Shown: positions 54,121 to 63,306 of the stretch, in pieces
How the letters are laid out: each line of letters begins with the position of its first letter
Position numbering within the stretch: position 1 is the first letter of the stretch
From: Bradyrhizobium sp. CB1717
GTDB lineage: Bacteria > Pseudomonadota > Alphaproteobacteria > Rhizobiales > Xanthobacteraceae
Assembly: GCF_029714325.1 (NCBI RefSeq)
Contig: NZ_CP121666.1
Location: 310,001 to 374,000 of the forward strand
Direction: 5' to 3'
Length of the DNA: 64,000 bases
Position numbers and translations under genes: made by a program
Notes under the pieces: model-generated
The model's database searches: none
The model's input: the letters and a program-made list of their open reading frames with translations, nothing else
What the model was told of the DNA's origin: nothing

Positions 54121-54372
54121 CTGGCAGGCGAGGCGACGGTCGCGGCGGTTCGCTCTCGTCTCTGCAGCACGACTCCCTTGAAGGCCTGCAACTCGGCAGG
54201 CCGATCTGACCCTGCACTGATGGCCGCCCGAAGGAAAGTTCTGCACAATCAAGGCGAGCAGGTGCCCAAAACCGCAATTTTCGTTCGGTTTCTGCTCCGA
54301 AAGCCGATATCTTGGACGGGCAAAATGACCGGGTCGGGCGGAGCCGGCCCATCGCCGACAATCGGGGGGAGA

Positions 54373-57102
54373 ATGGCGCAATCATCGGTGAAGACGAAGG
54401 CGGTTAGGTCGGGGACCGGGAAAACTAGCCAAAAAGAACAACTCTCGACCATCGCCGACGACACCCTCGGATTCTTTTCGGACATCGCCGATGCCGCCAA
54501 CGCAAAGCTCGGCGAAGCCCGCGCTTCCGGTGCGGAATCATTCGCTGTTGTCAACACGCTGACCGGGGCCAATGCCGTTCAAAACATGAGCGACATCACG
54601 TCGGAACAGCGGCAGCAGCTCGTCGAGCTCGCACGGGAGCCTGCGATCGCGCGTCTCGTCCTCCGTGACGAGGAAGGCGAGGAGAAGGTCTACTTCATTG
54701 CGCGCGCCGGGACGCTCCCCCACGACCGCCATACCATGGCGAGCTATCGCTCACCGATCGGACGAATGGCGTCGCTGCCCGTCGGAGGCGACCAGGATGT
54801 GCGCACGTCGAAGGGCATGCGCAATTTCGAGGTGGCCGAACGCGCGGTCTTGCAACCGGACATCAAAGACAAGAAGTGGGATTCTCACGATACTGTACTT
54901 CAAGGTGCCAACTATGGTCCCATCACGGTTACTTCTCTCCGCGAGCTTCTGAAGTCCACGGGTGCGGCGGAAATCGCCGATATCCTCGATGCGCTTCTGG
55001 CCGAAGGCAGGGAAGCCGACAACGTACTGGAAGGCCTGCGCCGCAATGCCATCCTCAAGATGGGTTTGCGGGATCAACCCCTGCTCGATCAGTACCAGGA
55101 CGAGATCTTCCGCCTGCCGCTGGACAGCCGGCTGGTGATATTGGGGCCGCCCGGCACCGGCAAGACCACCACGCTGATCAAGAGGCTTGGACTGAAGCTG
55201 GATCGCGAATTTCTGCAAGCGGAGGAAGAGGCGCTTATTGCGCGCTCGTTCGCTGGAGCCGCCGGTCATACCGGAAGCTGGCTGATGTTCACTCCCACGG
55301 AATTGTTGAAACTCTATCTCAAGGAGGCATTTGCGCGAGAAGGTATCGCGGCGCCCGATGCGCGATTGCAGACATGGGACGACTATCGGCGCGAACTTGC
55401 GCGCAACAGGTTCGGCATTCTGCGCGCTGGCCTCGGGTCGGGCACCTTCGTTCTCAAATCCGCTTTCGACCCTCTGCTGACGGAGACCGTCGGCCGCCAA
55501 ACCGCATGGTTCGAGGATTTCGAGAACTGGCACATCCAGACGTTCTGGGCAGAGGTCACGCAACACGCAAAGATACTCGCGGACAACCGCGATCCCGAGG
55601 CATCGCGGGTCGGGAAGCGCTTGACGCGGACGCTGGACGGAACGGGGGATACATCGTCCGCACAGTTCATTGAGATCGGCGAAGCTGCGGACGACGTCCG
55701 CGCCTTGATCGCCAAGATCAAGGCCCAGACCGATCTCACAATCAGGAACGCGTTCTCCGTTGAATTGAGGCGGGATCCGACCTTGCTCACGCAGCTCATC
55801 GCGTTCCTCGCGACGATGACCGAGACGACGGATGAGCCCGACGATGCAGATGGGGACGAGGATGAAGACGCCACGCCGCCGGCCGATGCTCGCAATGCCG
55901 CTTTCGAGGCCTACATGCGGGCAATTCGAGCTCACTCGCGCGCCTTGGCCGTCGGCCGGTCGCTCCCGGCACAGAGCCGCAACAGGAAGATCATCGACTG
56001 GCTCGGCAGCAAGATGCCCGCCGCAGACCAGTTGCGCTCGATCGGCGTAAGTCTCCAGGTCCAGTCGTCGGCTCGCCGGTTCGCGAACCCCATGCGGCGT
56101 CTGATCTCTGGCGTTCCGGCGCGCTACCGTCGATTCCGTCGCGAACGGCAGGCTGAAAATCGGTGGTATCGCTCGGAGCCATTCGCCGCGACTGACCTTT
56201 CTCCTCTGGAAGCCGACGTCCTTTTGCTCGCGACGTTGCGTGCAGCCAACGGACTTTTCGCGAACAGAACGATTGCTGCCGAGGTTGCCGCCGGAAAGCA
56301 TCCGGCCTTACAATCATTCCGAGACGCTTTGCGCAACCAGATCGTGATCGACGAGGCGACGGACTTCTCCCCGTTGCAGTTGGCATGCATGGCCAACCTG
56401 TGCGATCCGGTGACGCGGTCATTTCTGGCGTGCGGCGACTTCAATCAACGTGTAACAAGCTGGGGCAGTCGTTCTATCGACGAACTGAAATGGGTTTTCC
56501 CTGACATCGACGTCCGGACCATCAACATCAGTTACCGTCACAGCAAAGAACTCAACGAGTTCGCGAACCGTATCGCCCAGCTTTCTGGGACTTCGCCCGA
56601 CACTCAACTCCCTGCACATGTAATCAACGATGGCGTGCGTCCAGTCCTCGCGAACGGATTGCGCGATCGTCGCGCCGTTTGCGTCTGGCTGGCCGATCGT
56701 ATCGGCGAAATCGAAAACCTCACGGGATCGCTGCCATCAATCGCGGTGCTGGTAAATGAAGAAGCTGAGGTGGAACCGCTTGCGGAAACCCTCGATGCGG
56801 CACTTGCCGACAAGAATCTCCACGCCGTAGCTTGTGTTCGCGGTCAGTCCGTAGGCCAGGAAAACGACGTTCGGGTCTTCGACGTCCAGCACATCAAAGG
56901 ACTCGAGTTCGAGGGTGTATTCTTTGTTGGGGTGGACAGGCTCGCCGAGCGGGCGCCCGATCTTTTCGACAAATACCTGTACGTCGGCGCCACGCGTGCC
57001 GCCTACTATCTCGGCCTCACAACAGAGGGTCCCGCTCTTCCGATGAAACTGGAAAGCTTGAACGGCATGTTCGCTGATCATTGGCCAAAGCGGCACATCT
57101 GA
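54373..57102 (+). CDS. Superfamily I (UvrD/Rep-like) helicase, orphan
   Basis: A 909-aa protein. The N-terminal 230 residues are specific to it (FFSDIADAANAKLGEARASG). Walker A GPPGTGKT is at about 258-265, motif II VIDEATD at about 658-664, then GDFNQRVTSWG, INISYRHSKELNEF and motif VI HIKGLEFEGVFFVG. An insertion at about 400-600 contains an acidic run (DEPDDADGDEDED). I start at the ATG at 54373 with GGGGGAG upstream. No nuclease partner is adjacent. It may be a stand-alone defence or repair helicase; its position beside the island favours an accessory role. The 252 bases before it hold nothing recognisable. Confidence 0.8.
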   Translation: MAQSSVKTKAVRSGTGKTSQKEQLSTIADDTLGFFSDIADAANAKLGEARASGAESFAVVNTLTGANAVQNMSDITSEQRQQLVELAREPAIARLVLRDEEGEEKVYFIARAGTLPHDRHTMASYRSPIGRMASLPVGGDQDVRTSKGMRNFEVAERAVLQPDIKDKKWDSHDTVLQGANYGPITVTSLRELLKSTGAAEIADILDALLAEGREADNVLEGLRRNAILKMGLRDQPLLDQYQDEIFRLPLDSRLVILGPPGTGKTTTLIKRLGLKLDREFLQAEEEALIARSFAGAAGHTGSWLMFTPTELLKLYLKEAFAREGIAAPDARLQTWDDYRRELARNRFGILRAGLGSGTFVLKSAFDPLLTETVGRQTAWFEDFENWHIQTFWAEVTQHAKILADNRDPEASRVGKRLTRTLDGTGDTSSAQFIEIGEAADDVRALIAKIKAQTDLTIRNAFSVELRRDPTLLTQLIAFLATMTETTDEPDDADGDEDEDATPPADARNAAFEAYMRAIRAHSRALAVGRSLPAQSRNRKIIDWLGSKMPAADQLRSIGVSLQVQSSARRFANPMRRLISGVPARYRRFRRERQAENRWYRSEPFAATDLSPLEADVLLLATLRAANGLFANRTIAAEVAAGKHPALQSFRDALRNQIVIDEATDFSPLQLACMANLCDPVTRSFLACGDFNQRVTSWGSRSIDELKWVFPDIDVRTINISYRHSKELNEFANRIAQLSGTSPDTQLPAHVINDGVRPVLANGLRDRRAVCVWLADRIGEIENLTGSLPSIAVLVNEEAEVEPLAETLDAALADKNLHAVACVRGQSVGQENDVRVFDVQHIKGLEFEGVFFVGVDRLAERAPDLFDKYLYVGATRAAYYLGLTTEGPALPMKLESLNGMFADHWPKRHI

Positions 57103-57262
57103 AGCGAAGCGCGCGGGAAGGCGTCTCGAATACTCCAAGCCAGCAGAGCCGGGTGGAACACGTGGACAGCTCCAGCTCTGCCGATTGCGAATCCCTGCTG
57201 CGTGCTAAGCGCTCGGAACGAGCAGGCGGGCGGTAGGATGCGTCCCGGCAGGAGCGATCTCG

Positions 57263-57532
57263 ATGCTGATGACGAAGGAAAGACAGCCGGCGATCCGGAC
57301 GCAGCGTGGTTGGGCGATCAGCGTGCTGAAGGAGGCCGGCGCCATCAAGGAATGCGAGGAGCACGGCTGGGCCCAGGACCGGGCCGACCCGCATGCCCGC
57401 GAGCGCGCCTTCGATATCGCCACGCAGTATCCCCCGACCGGGTTCTCTCCGGACGAAGCCGCCGCTGAAATTCGCGATGTCCTGAATTCCATCGGCGACA
57501 CCTGCCCGGAGTGCCCGCCGGAGTCCGACTAG
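57263..57532 (+). CDS. Small conserved hypothetical protein
   Basis: An 89-aa soluble protein with an ATG preceded by GGAG at eight bases. It has a helical centre (WAISVLKEAGAIKECEEHGW) and a C-terminal CPECP motif. Similar short proteins are familiar from Bradyrhizobium chromosomes. Its stop codon and that of the next, convergent gene share the same CTAG bases. Confidence 0.7.
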   Translation: MLMTKERQPAIRTQRGWAISVLKEAGAIKECEEHGWAQDRADPHARERAFDIATQYPPTGFSPDEAAAEIRDVLNSIGDTCPECPPESD

Positions 57533-57699
57533 GCGGCCTCTTCGCTGCCGGCGCCGAACATCGAGGGCTGCCGCATGCGGGCGATTTCCTGCCACGCCAT
57601 CGCCAAGCTGATCCAGCGTTGCCGCTCCAATCCATCGGTTGCCGCGGCCAGCTTCATCGCCGCTTCGGCTTCGCGCTCGGGGTCATAGTCGCTGTCCAT
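57529..57699 (-). CDS. Small helical hypothetical protein
   Basis: A 56-aa protein (MDSDYDPEREAEAAMKLAAA; RQRWISLAMAWQEIARMRQP) with an amphipathic helical pattern seen in many short Bradyrhizobium proteins. I prefer the ATG at 57699; the frame is open to 57756. The ribosome site is weak. It is convergent with the preceding gene, with overlapping stop codons. Confidence 0.6.
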   Translation of the reverse strand: MDSDYDPEREAEAAMKLAAATDGLERQRWISLAMAWQEIARMRQPSMFGAGSEEAA

Positions 57700-57815
57700 C
57701 GAGCCGAAATTTAAGCCGAAATCGTAAAGAATCCCGCGAAGTGATGTCCGTAGCAATCCGGTGCGCTACGCACTCCGGATCCCTGCGATTCTCGCGCGAG
57801 CCGCGTCCGGAGCGC

Positions 57816-57956
57816 TCAGAAGATTCCGAGAAGAGCGAACACTGCGACCTCGCCGAGGAAGGCAAGGGTCATGATCGCCACCGTGAGAAACACATCACCT
57901 ATCGGCATCAGGGGCATCGGCACGCCTCGCGTATCCTGCGCCCCTGCCGTGAACAT
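57816..57956 (-). CDS. Putative 46-aa single-pass membrane peptide
   Basis: An ATG-started frame of 46 codons whose second half is one membrane helix (VFLTVAIMTLAFLGEVAVFA) ending LLGIF. It lies in an otherwise empty gap between two small genes. Length and composition fit a small membrane protein, but no ribosome site is obvious, so it could be chance. Confidence 0.35.
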   Translation of the reverse strand: MFTAGAQDTRGVPMPLMPIGDVFLTVAIMTLAFLGEVAVFALLGIF

Positions 57957-58042
57957 ATGAGGCCATGAAAAGTTGCGGTTCCGCCCGCCGAGTTCCCGCT
58001 ATAGCGTCGACGGCAGGGCAGGCCCTCTAACCAGGGCAGGTT

Positions 58043-58123
58043 ATGCGAGTGCTTGAACTGTCGTGCTGGTGCGTGACCGCGACGGGTCTGCTCGCGGTGG
58101 TCGCGATCCTAGCGTTGCTCTGA
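58043..58123 (+). CDS. Putative 26-aa membrane peptide
   Basis: ATG with AGGGCAGG upstream opens 26 codons ending in a hydrophobic helix (CVTATGLLAVVAILALL). It resembles short hydrophobic peptides often missed by gene finders. Evidence is limited to the ribosome site and composition. The 130 bases that follow hold no other candidate. Confidence 0.3.
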   Translation: MRVLELSCWCVTATGLLAVVAILALL

Positions 58124-58254
58124 GTTCCGCCCCAGCCGTCTGGGCGTGTCAGACGGGCACCTTTCCGCGTTCAAAAGCGACGGCCCGAAATTCATCCTCC
58201 GCCACTTCAGCCGACGCGCTCGCTCGCACTCGCTCGGGGGCGGCCCCAAGATGA

Positions 58255-58476
58255 CTAGCTCTCGCCGGCAAGATCGGACGCCTCGTCGCCGCCGTCGGCT
58301 CGCGGCTCCTCGGCTTGCTCCTTGAGATCGGCGGCCTTCTCGACCAAGCCCAAGGCGACCATCGGATCGGTGGTCGTCTTCGCGAACTTGAGCAGGGTGG
58401 CCGCCTGTCGATTCAGATATTCGCGTCCCGCCACATCTCGCTTCCAACAGGCGCTGTCAGGAAATTCAGGCCCCAA
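58255..58476 (-). CDS. Small conserved helical protein
   Basis: A 73-aa protein with the core YLNRQAATLLKFAKTTTDPM followed by ALGLVEKAADLKEQAEE. I recognise this 'NRQAATLL...KAADLK' pattern from small Bradyrhizobium proteins of unknown function. The N-terminal 17 residues are less typical, so the true start may lie a little downstream. Confidence 0.6.
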   Translation of the reverse strand: MGPEFPDSACWKRDVAGREYLNRQAATLLKFAKTTTDPMVALGLVEKAADLKEQAEEPRADGGDEASDLAGES

Positions 58477-58588
58477 GCAGAAAGTACAACCTTAGCGATT
58501 CGTTCCGTGGAAATGTTCAAAAGTGAACTTTTGGCCAGAGCCGCAACCAATCCGGCGCCGGAATGTTGGCAAGATCGAGGAAGACAGC

Positions 58589-58749
58589 ATGCGGAACCCG
58601 GTCTCGATCGATGCCAACCAGAGCCGCGCCATTGCGGCGGAGATCGGTGAACGGCTGCGCCGCTGATGCGCGTCGAGAGAGAACTTCCATCTTCCCTGCA
58701 GTCTCTGCTGGAGAGGCTTCGGGCATCCGAGACGAGAGCGTCTCGCTAA
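58589..58749 (+). pseudogene. Small Bradyrhizobium-type gene apparently split by a frameshift
   Basis: A 25-codon frame (SIDANQSRAIAAEIGERLRR) ends in TGA at 58666. An overlapping ATG (TGATG) opens a second 27-codon frame (VERELPSSLQSLLERLRASE). Joined, they match the pattern of a common short protein (EIGERLR followed by LPxxLQxLLERL), so a single-base change probably split one gene. The rest of the 320-base gap 58477-58797 shows no other gene. Confidence 0.4.
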
Positions 58750-58797
58750 GCGGATGACCGGCGTTGCAGGGCACTAGCCCGCAAAAGCGAACGCGAT

Positions 58798-59454
58798 CTA
58801 GCCGCTCTTGGCCGCGCGATAGAAAGCTTCGACCCTCACCAGGTCTTTCGAGTGGGTGTCCTCGCGGTCTGTCTTGGTCTTTGAGTCCACTCCGGCAGGT
58901 TGCACGGACCGGATGGCCTCCTTGACGTTGTCAGGCCCTAGTCCGCCAGCGAGTATCACCGGGGTCCGAACAGTCTCGACGATCATTCGACTGATGCTCC
59001 AGTCATGCGTCACGCCCTGCGCACCGATTTGCGGATCGCCAACGCGATGACTGTCGAGCAGGATCCATTCGACGATCCCATCGTATGCGCGCGCCACCTG
59101 CAGCGCCTCTGGTCCCGTCACGGGTACGCTGCGCATGAACTTGATGTTCGGCAGAGACTTTCGGAGCGCCCCGACGTGATCGGGAGTGAGCAATTCGCTC
59201 GAAGCGCCAAGGTGCACGATGGGTGGGTTAAGCTCGCTGGCCATCTGTTCGATGAGAGCCACGTCCGCCGAAAGAAACAGGGCTGAAGGCACTGACGGCG
59301 CGCGAATCGCTTTCATGACAGCGGCTGCTTTATGGACCGGAAGCTCGCGGGGGAAGGCGCCGTCCCCGACGAGCACGCCGACATGATCCACGCCGATCGC
59401 GGATATCGCGTCGGCTTCGGCGGGCGTTGCAACTTCGTAGATCTGGGTCAGCAT
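58798..59454 (-). CDS. TrpF-like (phosphoribosylanthranilate isomerase-related) TIM-barrel protein
   Basis: A 218-aa beta/alpha-barrel protein. The C-terminal half carries TrpF-like phosphate-binding features: VILAGGLGPDNVKEAI and AGVDSKTKTDREDTHSKDLV, where TrpF has GVDxSSGVE. The N-terminal strand-1 Cys typical of catalytic TrpF is absent (LTQIYEVATPAEAD). It is therefore more likely a related isomerase or lyase than the tryptophan enzyme. I start at the ATG at 59454. No trp genes are adjacent. Confidence 0.7.
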   Translation of the reverse strand: MLTQIYEVATPAEADAISAIGVDHVGVLVGDGAFPRELPVHKAAAVMKAIRAPSVPSALFLSADVALIEQMASELNPPIVHLGASSELLTPDHVGALRKSLPNIKFMRSVPVTGPEALQVARAYDGIVEWILLDSHRVGDPQIGAQGVTHDWSISRMIVETVRTPVILAGGLGPDNVKEAIRSVQPAGVDSKTKTDREDTHSKDLVRVEAFYRAAKSG

Positions 59455-59536
59455 CGTTCGGCGTCGGCTCCTCTGGCCACCCCGCAATGCTCCTTCTCGC
59501 GGGCGAAAACGTGGCCTGAGATTGCCGACTTCGGGA

Positions 59537-59782
59537 CTACGGACGGCCGGCTTCCTTGGATGGTTTTCCTGGCTTGTCGCGCGTGACTCCGGCACCCCTT
59601 TTGGCAGCCGCAGCCTCGCGAGCCAGCCGCTCCGCCTTCAGGCGCTCCCGGTTTGCATGGAATGCCTGCTGGTCGCGTTCATGCTCGGAGACCGGCGCCT
59701 TCGCGCTCGTGTCGCGAAACACCTTTCGCGCTTCCCGTTCGGCAGCGGTCGGCATCCTCCGGTCCGATGTGCGATTGCTCAT
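59537..59782 (-). CDS. Small basic, charged hypothetical protein
   Basis: An 81-aa protein, Arg/Ala/Glu-rich and probably one long helix (MPTAAEREARKVFRDTSAKA; FHANRERLKAERLAREAAAA). I start at the ATG at 59782; the frame is open to 59803. This type of short charged protein is widespread in rhizobia without known function. Confidence 0.65.
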   Translation of the reverse strand: MSNRTSDRRMPTAAEREARKVFRDTSAKAPVSEHERDQQAFHANRERLKAERLAREAAAAKRGAGVTRDKPGKPSKEAGRP

Positions 59783-59939
59783 TGCTCCCTCCTTCGGGCG
59801 CAAACGGTCCTTGCGCTATGTTGCGCATTCGGACCGCCAACCTAGGGGTTAGGTTTTCCGCCGGCGGGGCTTTTGGGGGGCCGGGGGCATGGATTCGACG
59901 CCCGACGAACCGGTTGGTTCCAATCTGTCCCGCTTCCCT

Positions 59940-60990
59940 TCATGGCGCCGACGGTTGCAGATCCTGCTCGCGCTCGACGCCCCCGGCGGCGGCGATCATC
60001 TTCCGGTACAGACCTTCGTATTCCCGCCCCATACGGTGCGCGGAGAAGCGCTCCTCCAACCGCGCGCGCACAAGCTTTCGATCGAGTCGAGCCACTTCGC
60101 TGACCGCGCTGACGGCCTCCTCCTCGCTGTCCACGATGAATCCGGTCACGCCGTCGTCGACCACTTCCGGCACGGAGCCCGAGCGATAAGCGATCACGGG
60201 CGTCCCGCACCAGGCCAAAGGGCTCCGGCCAATCGATTGGAAACAGCAGGGCCGCGGCCTCCGCGAGGAACGGCTGTTTCCTCCCTTCGTCGACCTCGCC
60301 GACGAGCTGCACCTTCTCGCCGTCGATATGAGGCTCCAGGCGCTTCTTGAAGTAGGCGGTCTCGGCACGCGGGATCTTCGCGGCGATGCGCAGCGGCTTT
60401 CCGGCGGCGCGGGCGATGCGGATGGCGTCTTCCGGTCCCTTCTCCGCCGCGAGGCGCCCTAGAAACGCCAGGTACGATCCTGGTCCGTACGACGGCCGAA
60501 ACAGGTCGATGGGCAGCCCGTGCTGGATCGTGCCGCACCAATTCGCGTCCGGAAGGGGCCGGCGCTGGTGGTCGGAAATCGAGACGAAGCCGGCGTCTGG
60601 AAATTGGCGAACCACGTTGGGCAGTCCTGCCAGGTCGAGCCGCCCGTGCACCGTCGTGAGGAAGGGGACTCCCAGTCGGCTGAGCAGCGGAAGCGGCAGC
60701 CAGTCGATGTGGGAATGAATCACGTCGAAGTCGGCTGCACCTCTCGCAATCGCTTCCAGCAGGAGGGTACACGCGGCATTCGGGTCGACACCCTTTCGTC
60801 CGAGGCGAAGCGCGCGAGGCCACACCGGATGAAGCTTGCCGCGCGTCCGCGAATCCCCGGTCGCAAAGAGCGTCACGTCATGACCCAGTTCGACCAGCTC
60901 ATCCACCAGCCAGGCGACCACCCGCTCCGTGCCGCCGTAGAATTTTGGGGGAACGCTCTCGGCCAAAGGAGCAAGTTGGGCGATGCGCAT
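59940..60990 (-). pseudogene. Glycosyltransferase family 4 gene with a frameshifting deletion
   Basis: The start (MRIAQLAPLAESVPPKFYGG) to EPFGLV near 60208 is an intact GT-B glycosyltransferase. The rest of the enzyme (CGTPVIAYRSGSVPEVVDDG, then FIVDSEEEAV) continues in another frame to 59940. Compared with the family, about 20 bases encoding the MIEAMAC segment are missing at the junction. The second Glu of the catalytic E-x7-E motif is in that segment. The gene is thus both frameshifted and missing an active-site residue. Confidence 0.85.
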
Positions 60991-61130
60991 GGGGGCCGTC
61001 CGCTACGCCCCGGAGACCGATCGCAACGCCAGCACGATCACCGCCGAAAAGAGGTATGAAATGGCGAGCAGCGTCAAATCGGGATTGGTGCTATCGGCAG
61101 CTACCCGCCAGACCAGTCCTTCCACCCGCC

Positions 61131-61331
61131 TCAACATTCGTCTTCAGGAAGTCGTTCGAGGTAGGCGAGTCCGAGCTCTTTGGCATCGCTTTCGCGCGAG
61201 TCCCATTTCCTGTGCAGGTGGCGCTCGAGGAGGCAGCGACGGCCGTCCGCCGCATCGACGTCGCGGTGGGTCGCCCTGTAGACGGACCATGCCGTGTCTA
61301 CCGCCTTTCGCAGCGGCACTTCGTCGGCCAT
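61131..61331 (-). CDS. Small conserved hypothetical protein
   Basis: A 66-aa protein (KAVDTAWSVYRATHRDVDAA; RRCLLERHLHRKWDSRESDA; LAYLERLPEDEC). The codon pattern and a defined helical core suggest a real gene, and similar proteins are common in Bradyrhizobium. I start at the ATG at 61331; an earlier one at 61370 is less likely. The 140 bases between this gene and the glycosyltransferase start hold no gene. Confidence 0.65.
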   Translation of the reverse strand: MADEVPLRKAVDTAWSVYRATHRDVDAADGRRCLLERHLHRKWDSRESDAKELGLAYLERLPEDEC

Positions 61332-61526
61332 GCTCAAGCTCCGACAAGACATTGTCCGGTGGCAACTCACCTTCGCAGCGAAAGTTTCCAGATTTTCCCG
61401 ATGGACATTCGGCGCAGGAACGCCGGAAGGAACGTCGCGATGGCTAGGCGGACTCCGCTGCGGCCGCTCTTCGGAGCCGCGGCATCAGCCGAAGCGCCGC
61501 GGACGCTTCTCAGTCTCTCAGGTCTC

Positions 61527-61751
61527 CTAGCGCCGACGCGCGACCCAGATCCCCAACAGGAACGCGACGAGGAGCGACTGCAACGGGGCCTTTACGGTCA
61601 CCTCGCGCAGCCGATCGGCCCACCGGATCGCTGCATCCTGCGAAGGCGATTGGAGCGGTCCCCGGCGCGCATCGGGACTTTGCTCAATGCCGCCCTGTTC
61701 GTCGATCAGCCCGGAGGCTTCCGTCATCGCCGCAGCTTCTTTCATATCCAT
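61527..61751 (-). CDS. Small membrane-tail protein
   Basis: A 74-aa protein with a polar N-terminus and one C-terminal membrane helix followed by basic residues (KAPLQSLLVAFLLGIWVARR). It is a tail-anchored type common among short rhizobial proteins. It lies 20 bases downstream of the Ku reading frame's stop on the same strand, so it may be part of that transcript. Confidence 0.6.
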   Translation of the reverse strand: MDMKEAAAMTEASGLIDEQGGIEQSPDARRGPLQSPSQDAAIRWADRLREVTVKAPLQSLLVAFLLGIWVARRR

Positions 61752-61771
61752 GCGGCTCTCCTAATCTTGTG

Positions 61772-62694
61772 TCAGGCGGACTTCCGCTGCGGCCTCGCTG
61801 CCGGCTTCTTCGCCGCAGACTCCTTTGCCGGCTTCTTGCCGACGATCGGCATCAGCATTTCCTTCTGTCCGGCTGCCGCCTTGCGAGGCTTCTTCGTCGC
61901 CTTCTTCGGAGCCTCAGCCGCAGCGCCGCCGACGCTCCGCCGCAGCGCCTCCATCAGGTCGACGACGTTTCTCGCAGCGGGCCACTCCTTCCGCGTGATC
62001 GGTTTGCCGGCGCGCTTCTGGTTGATGAGCTCCACCAGCGCGCTCTCATAGTGATCCTCGAACTTCTCGGGATCGAACCGTCCCGCCTTCTGGTTCACGA
62101 TGTGCTTTGCGAGGTCGAGCATGTCCTTGGTCAGCTTCACCTGCTGGATGTCCTCGAAATACTCCTGCTCGCTCCGAACTTCGTAGGGGTAGCGCAGCAG
62201 GGTGCCGACGAGCCCCTTGTCCAACGGCTCGAGCCCAATGATGTGCTCGGGTTGGTCAGCACCACCCGTCCGATCGCTACCTTGTTCATCTCGCGGATGG
62301 TCTCACGGATCACGGCGAAGGCGTCGTGCCCGACCTTGCCATCCGGACGCAGGTAGTAGGGCCTGATGAGATACCTCGGGTCGATGTCCGCCCTGTCGAC
62401 AAACTCGTCGATCTCGATGGTGCGCGTCGACTCCAGCGCGATCTCCTCGAGCTCTTCTTTCGAGACCTCGATGTACTGGCCCTTGTCGAGTTCGTAACCC
62501 TTCACGATGTCCTCGTTCGGGACCTCGTCGCCGGTATCCGCATCGACCTTCAGGTACTTGATGCGGTGTCCGGTCTGTCGGTTGAGCTGGTTGAAGCTGA
62601 TCTTTTCGCTCTCCGAGGTCGCCGGGTAGAGCGCCACGGGGCACGTCACCAGGGACAGACGCAGGAAGCCTTTCCAGTTGGCGCGCGGGGCCAT
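61772..62694 (-). pseudogene. ku: Ku DNA end-binding protein gene with a one-base frameshift
   Basis: Bacterial Ku binds double-strand ends and recruits LigD for end joining. The 5' frame from the ATG at 62694 (MAPRANWKGFLRLSLVTCPV) runs normally to RVVLTN. The 3' frame resumes with a Ku sequence (DKGLVGTLLRYPYEVRSEQE) and ends in the Lys-rich tail at 61772. One base, probably a G, is missing in the AACCCGAGCAC stretch near 62246-62251, compared with the expected AACCGCGAGCAC. No ligD is nearby. A sequencing error remains possible. Confidence 0.88.
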
Positions 62695-62777
62695 GATACG
62701 CAGAACTCCAGATACGCGGGACCTCGTGGATTCAAGACGATCGGGACGCCTAGGTTCCGACATTCCGAGATGGCCTA

Positions 62778-62993
62778 CTAGCCATCGATTTCCCGGCGGA
62801 TCAGGTCGCGGTGGTCGATGTGCGAGGCCAACAGCATCCGGAACGTGTCCAGCACGTCGCTGGCCAGCCCTATCGGGTGTCCCGCGCGTTCCAGCCCTTC
62901 GACGATTGCGAGCTGCCGGGCGACGTGACCTTCGCTAAGCGCGACGTGACGCTCCGCTTCCGAGAGGTGTCGTCGCGCCATCAGCAGGTCCAT
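62778..62993 (-). CDS. Small helical hypothetical protein
   Basis: A 71-aa protein (MARRHLSEAERHVALSEGHV; RQLAIVEGLERAGHPIGLAS; MLLASHIDHRDLIRREIDG). This helical 'ARRHLxEAERHVAxQ...LERxGH' pattern is typical of a short protein family found in multiple copies in Bradyrhizobium. The function is unknown. It stands alone upstream of the Ku gene. Confidence 0.7.
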   Translation of the reverse strand: MDLLMARRHLSEAERHVALSEGHVARQLAIVEGLERAGHPIGLASDVLDTFRMLLASHIDHRDLIRREIDG

Positions 62994-63082
62994 CCCGCGA
63001 GCCTACCCCAGCCCGGGTCGATCGGAGATTAAACCTGCGGACGGCCGCTTGACTCGTTGGGAACGAATAGGGAACATAGGCC

Positions 63083-63301
63083 ATGCCCGCTGCGCCCGAC
63101 CCCGCTACGCCCGCTGAGCGCGACCTCGAGCTGGCCGCCGACCAAGCCATCCAGACCTGCGGCGGGGACGCCCGCGAGGCCGTGAAGGCGTTGTTGGTCG
63201 CCATCGATTTTCTCGAGGCCGAGGCCAACGAACTGCGCGCGGCGGTGTCGAAAGGATATTCGCGCGGGCGGCATGGCCTGCTGCATGAGCGCAAGGAGTG
63301 A
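63083..63301 (+). CDS. Small conserved hypothetical protein
   Basis: A 72-aa protein (TPAERDLELAADQAIQTCGG; REAVKALLVAIDFLEAEANE; SKGYSRG). I recognise the AERDLELAADQAI...CGGD pattern from small rhizobial proteins of unknown role. It is followed five bases later by the start of the amber-interrupted gene, so the two were probably an operon. Confidence 0.72.
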   Translation: MPAAPDPATPAERDLELAADQAIQTCGGDAREAVKALLVAIDFLEAEANELRAAVSKGYSRGRHGLLHERKE

Positions 63302-63306
63302 CTGCG

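Noticed and set aside
57639..57968. A 109-codon plus-strand frame
   Set aside because: Overlaps two better minus-strand candidates; composition is Arg/Ser-rich as in mirror frames.
58490..58545. AAAAGTGAACTTTT resembled an inverted copy of the transposon repeat
   Set aside because: It differs from the AAAGAACTTT expected and stands alone without a terminus.
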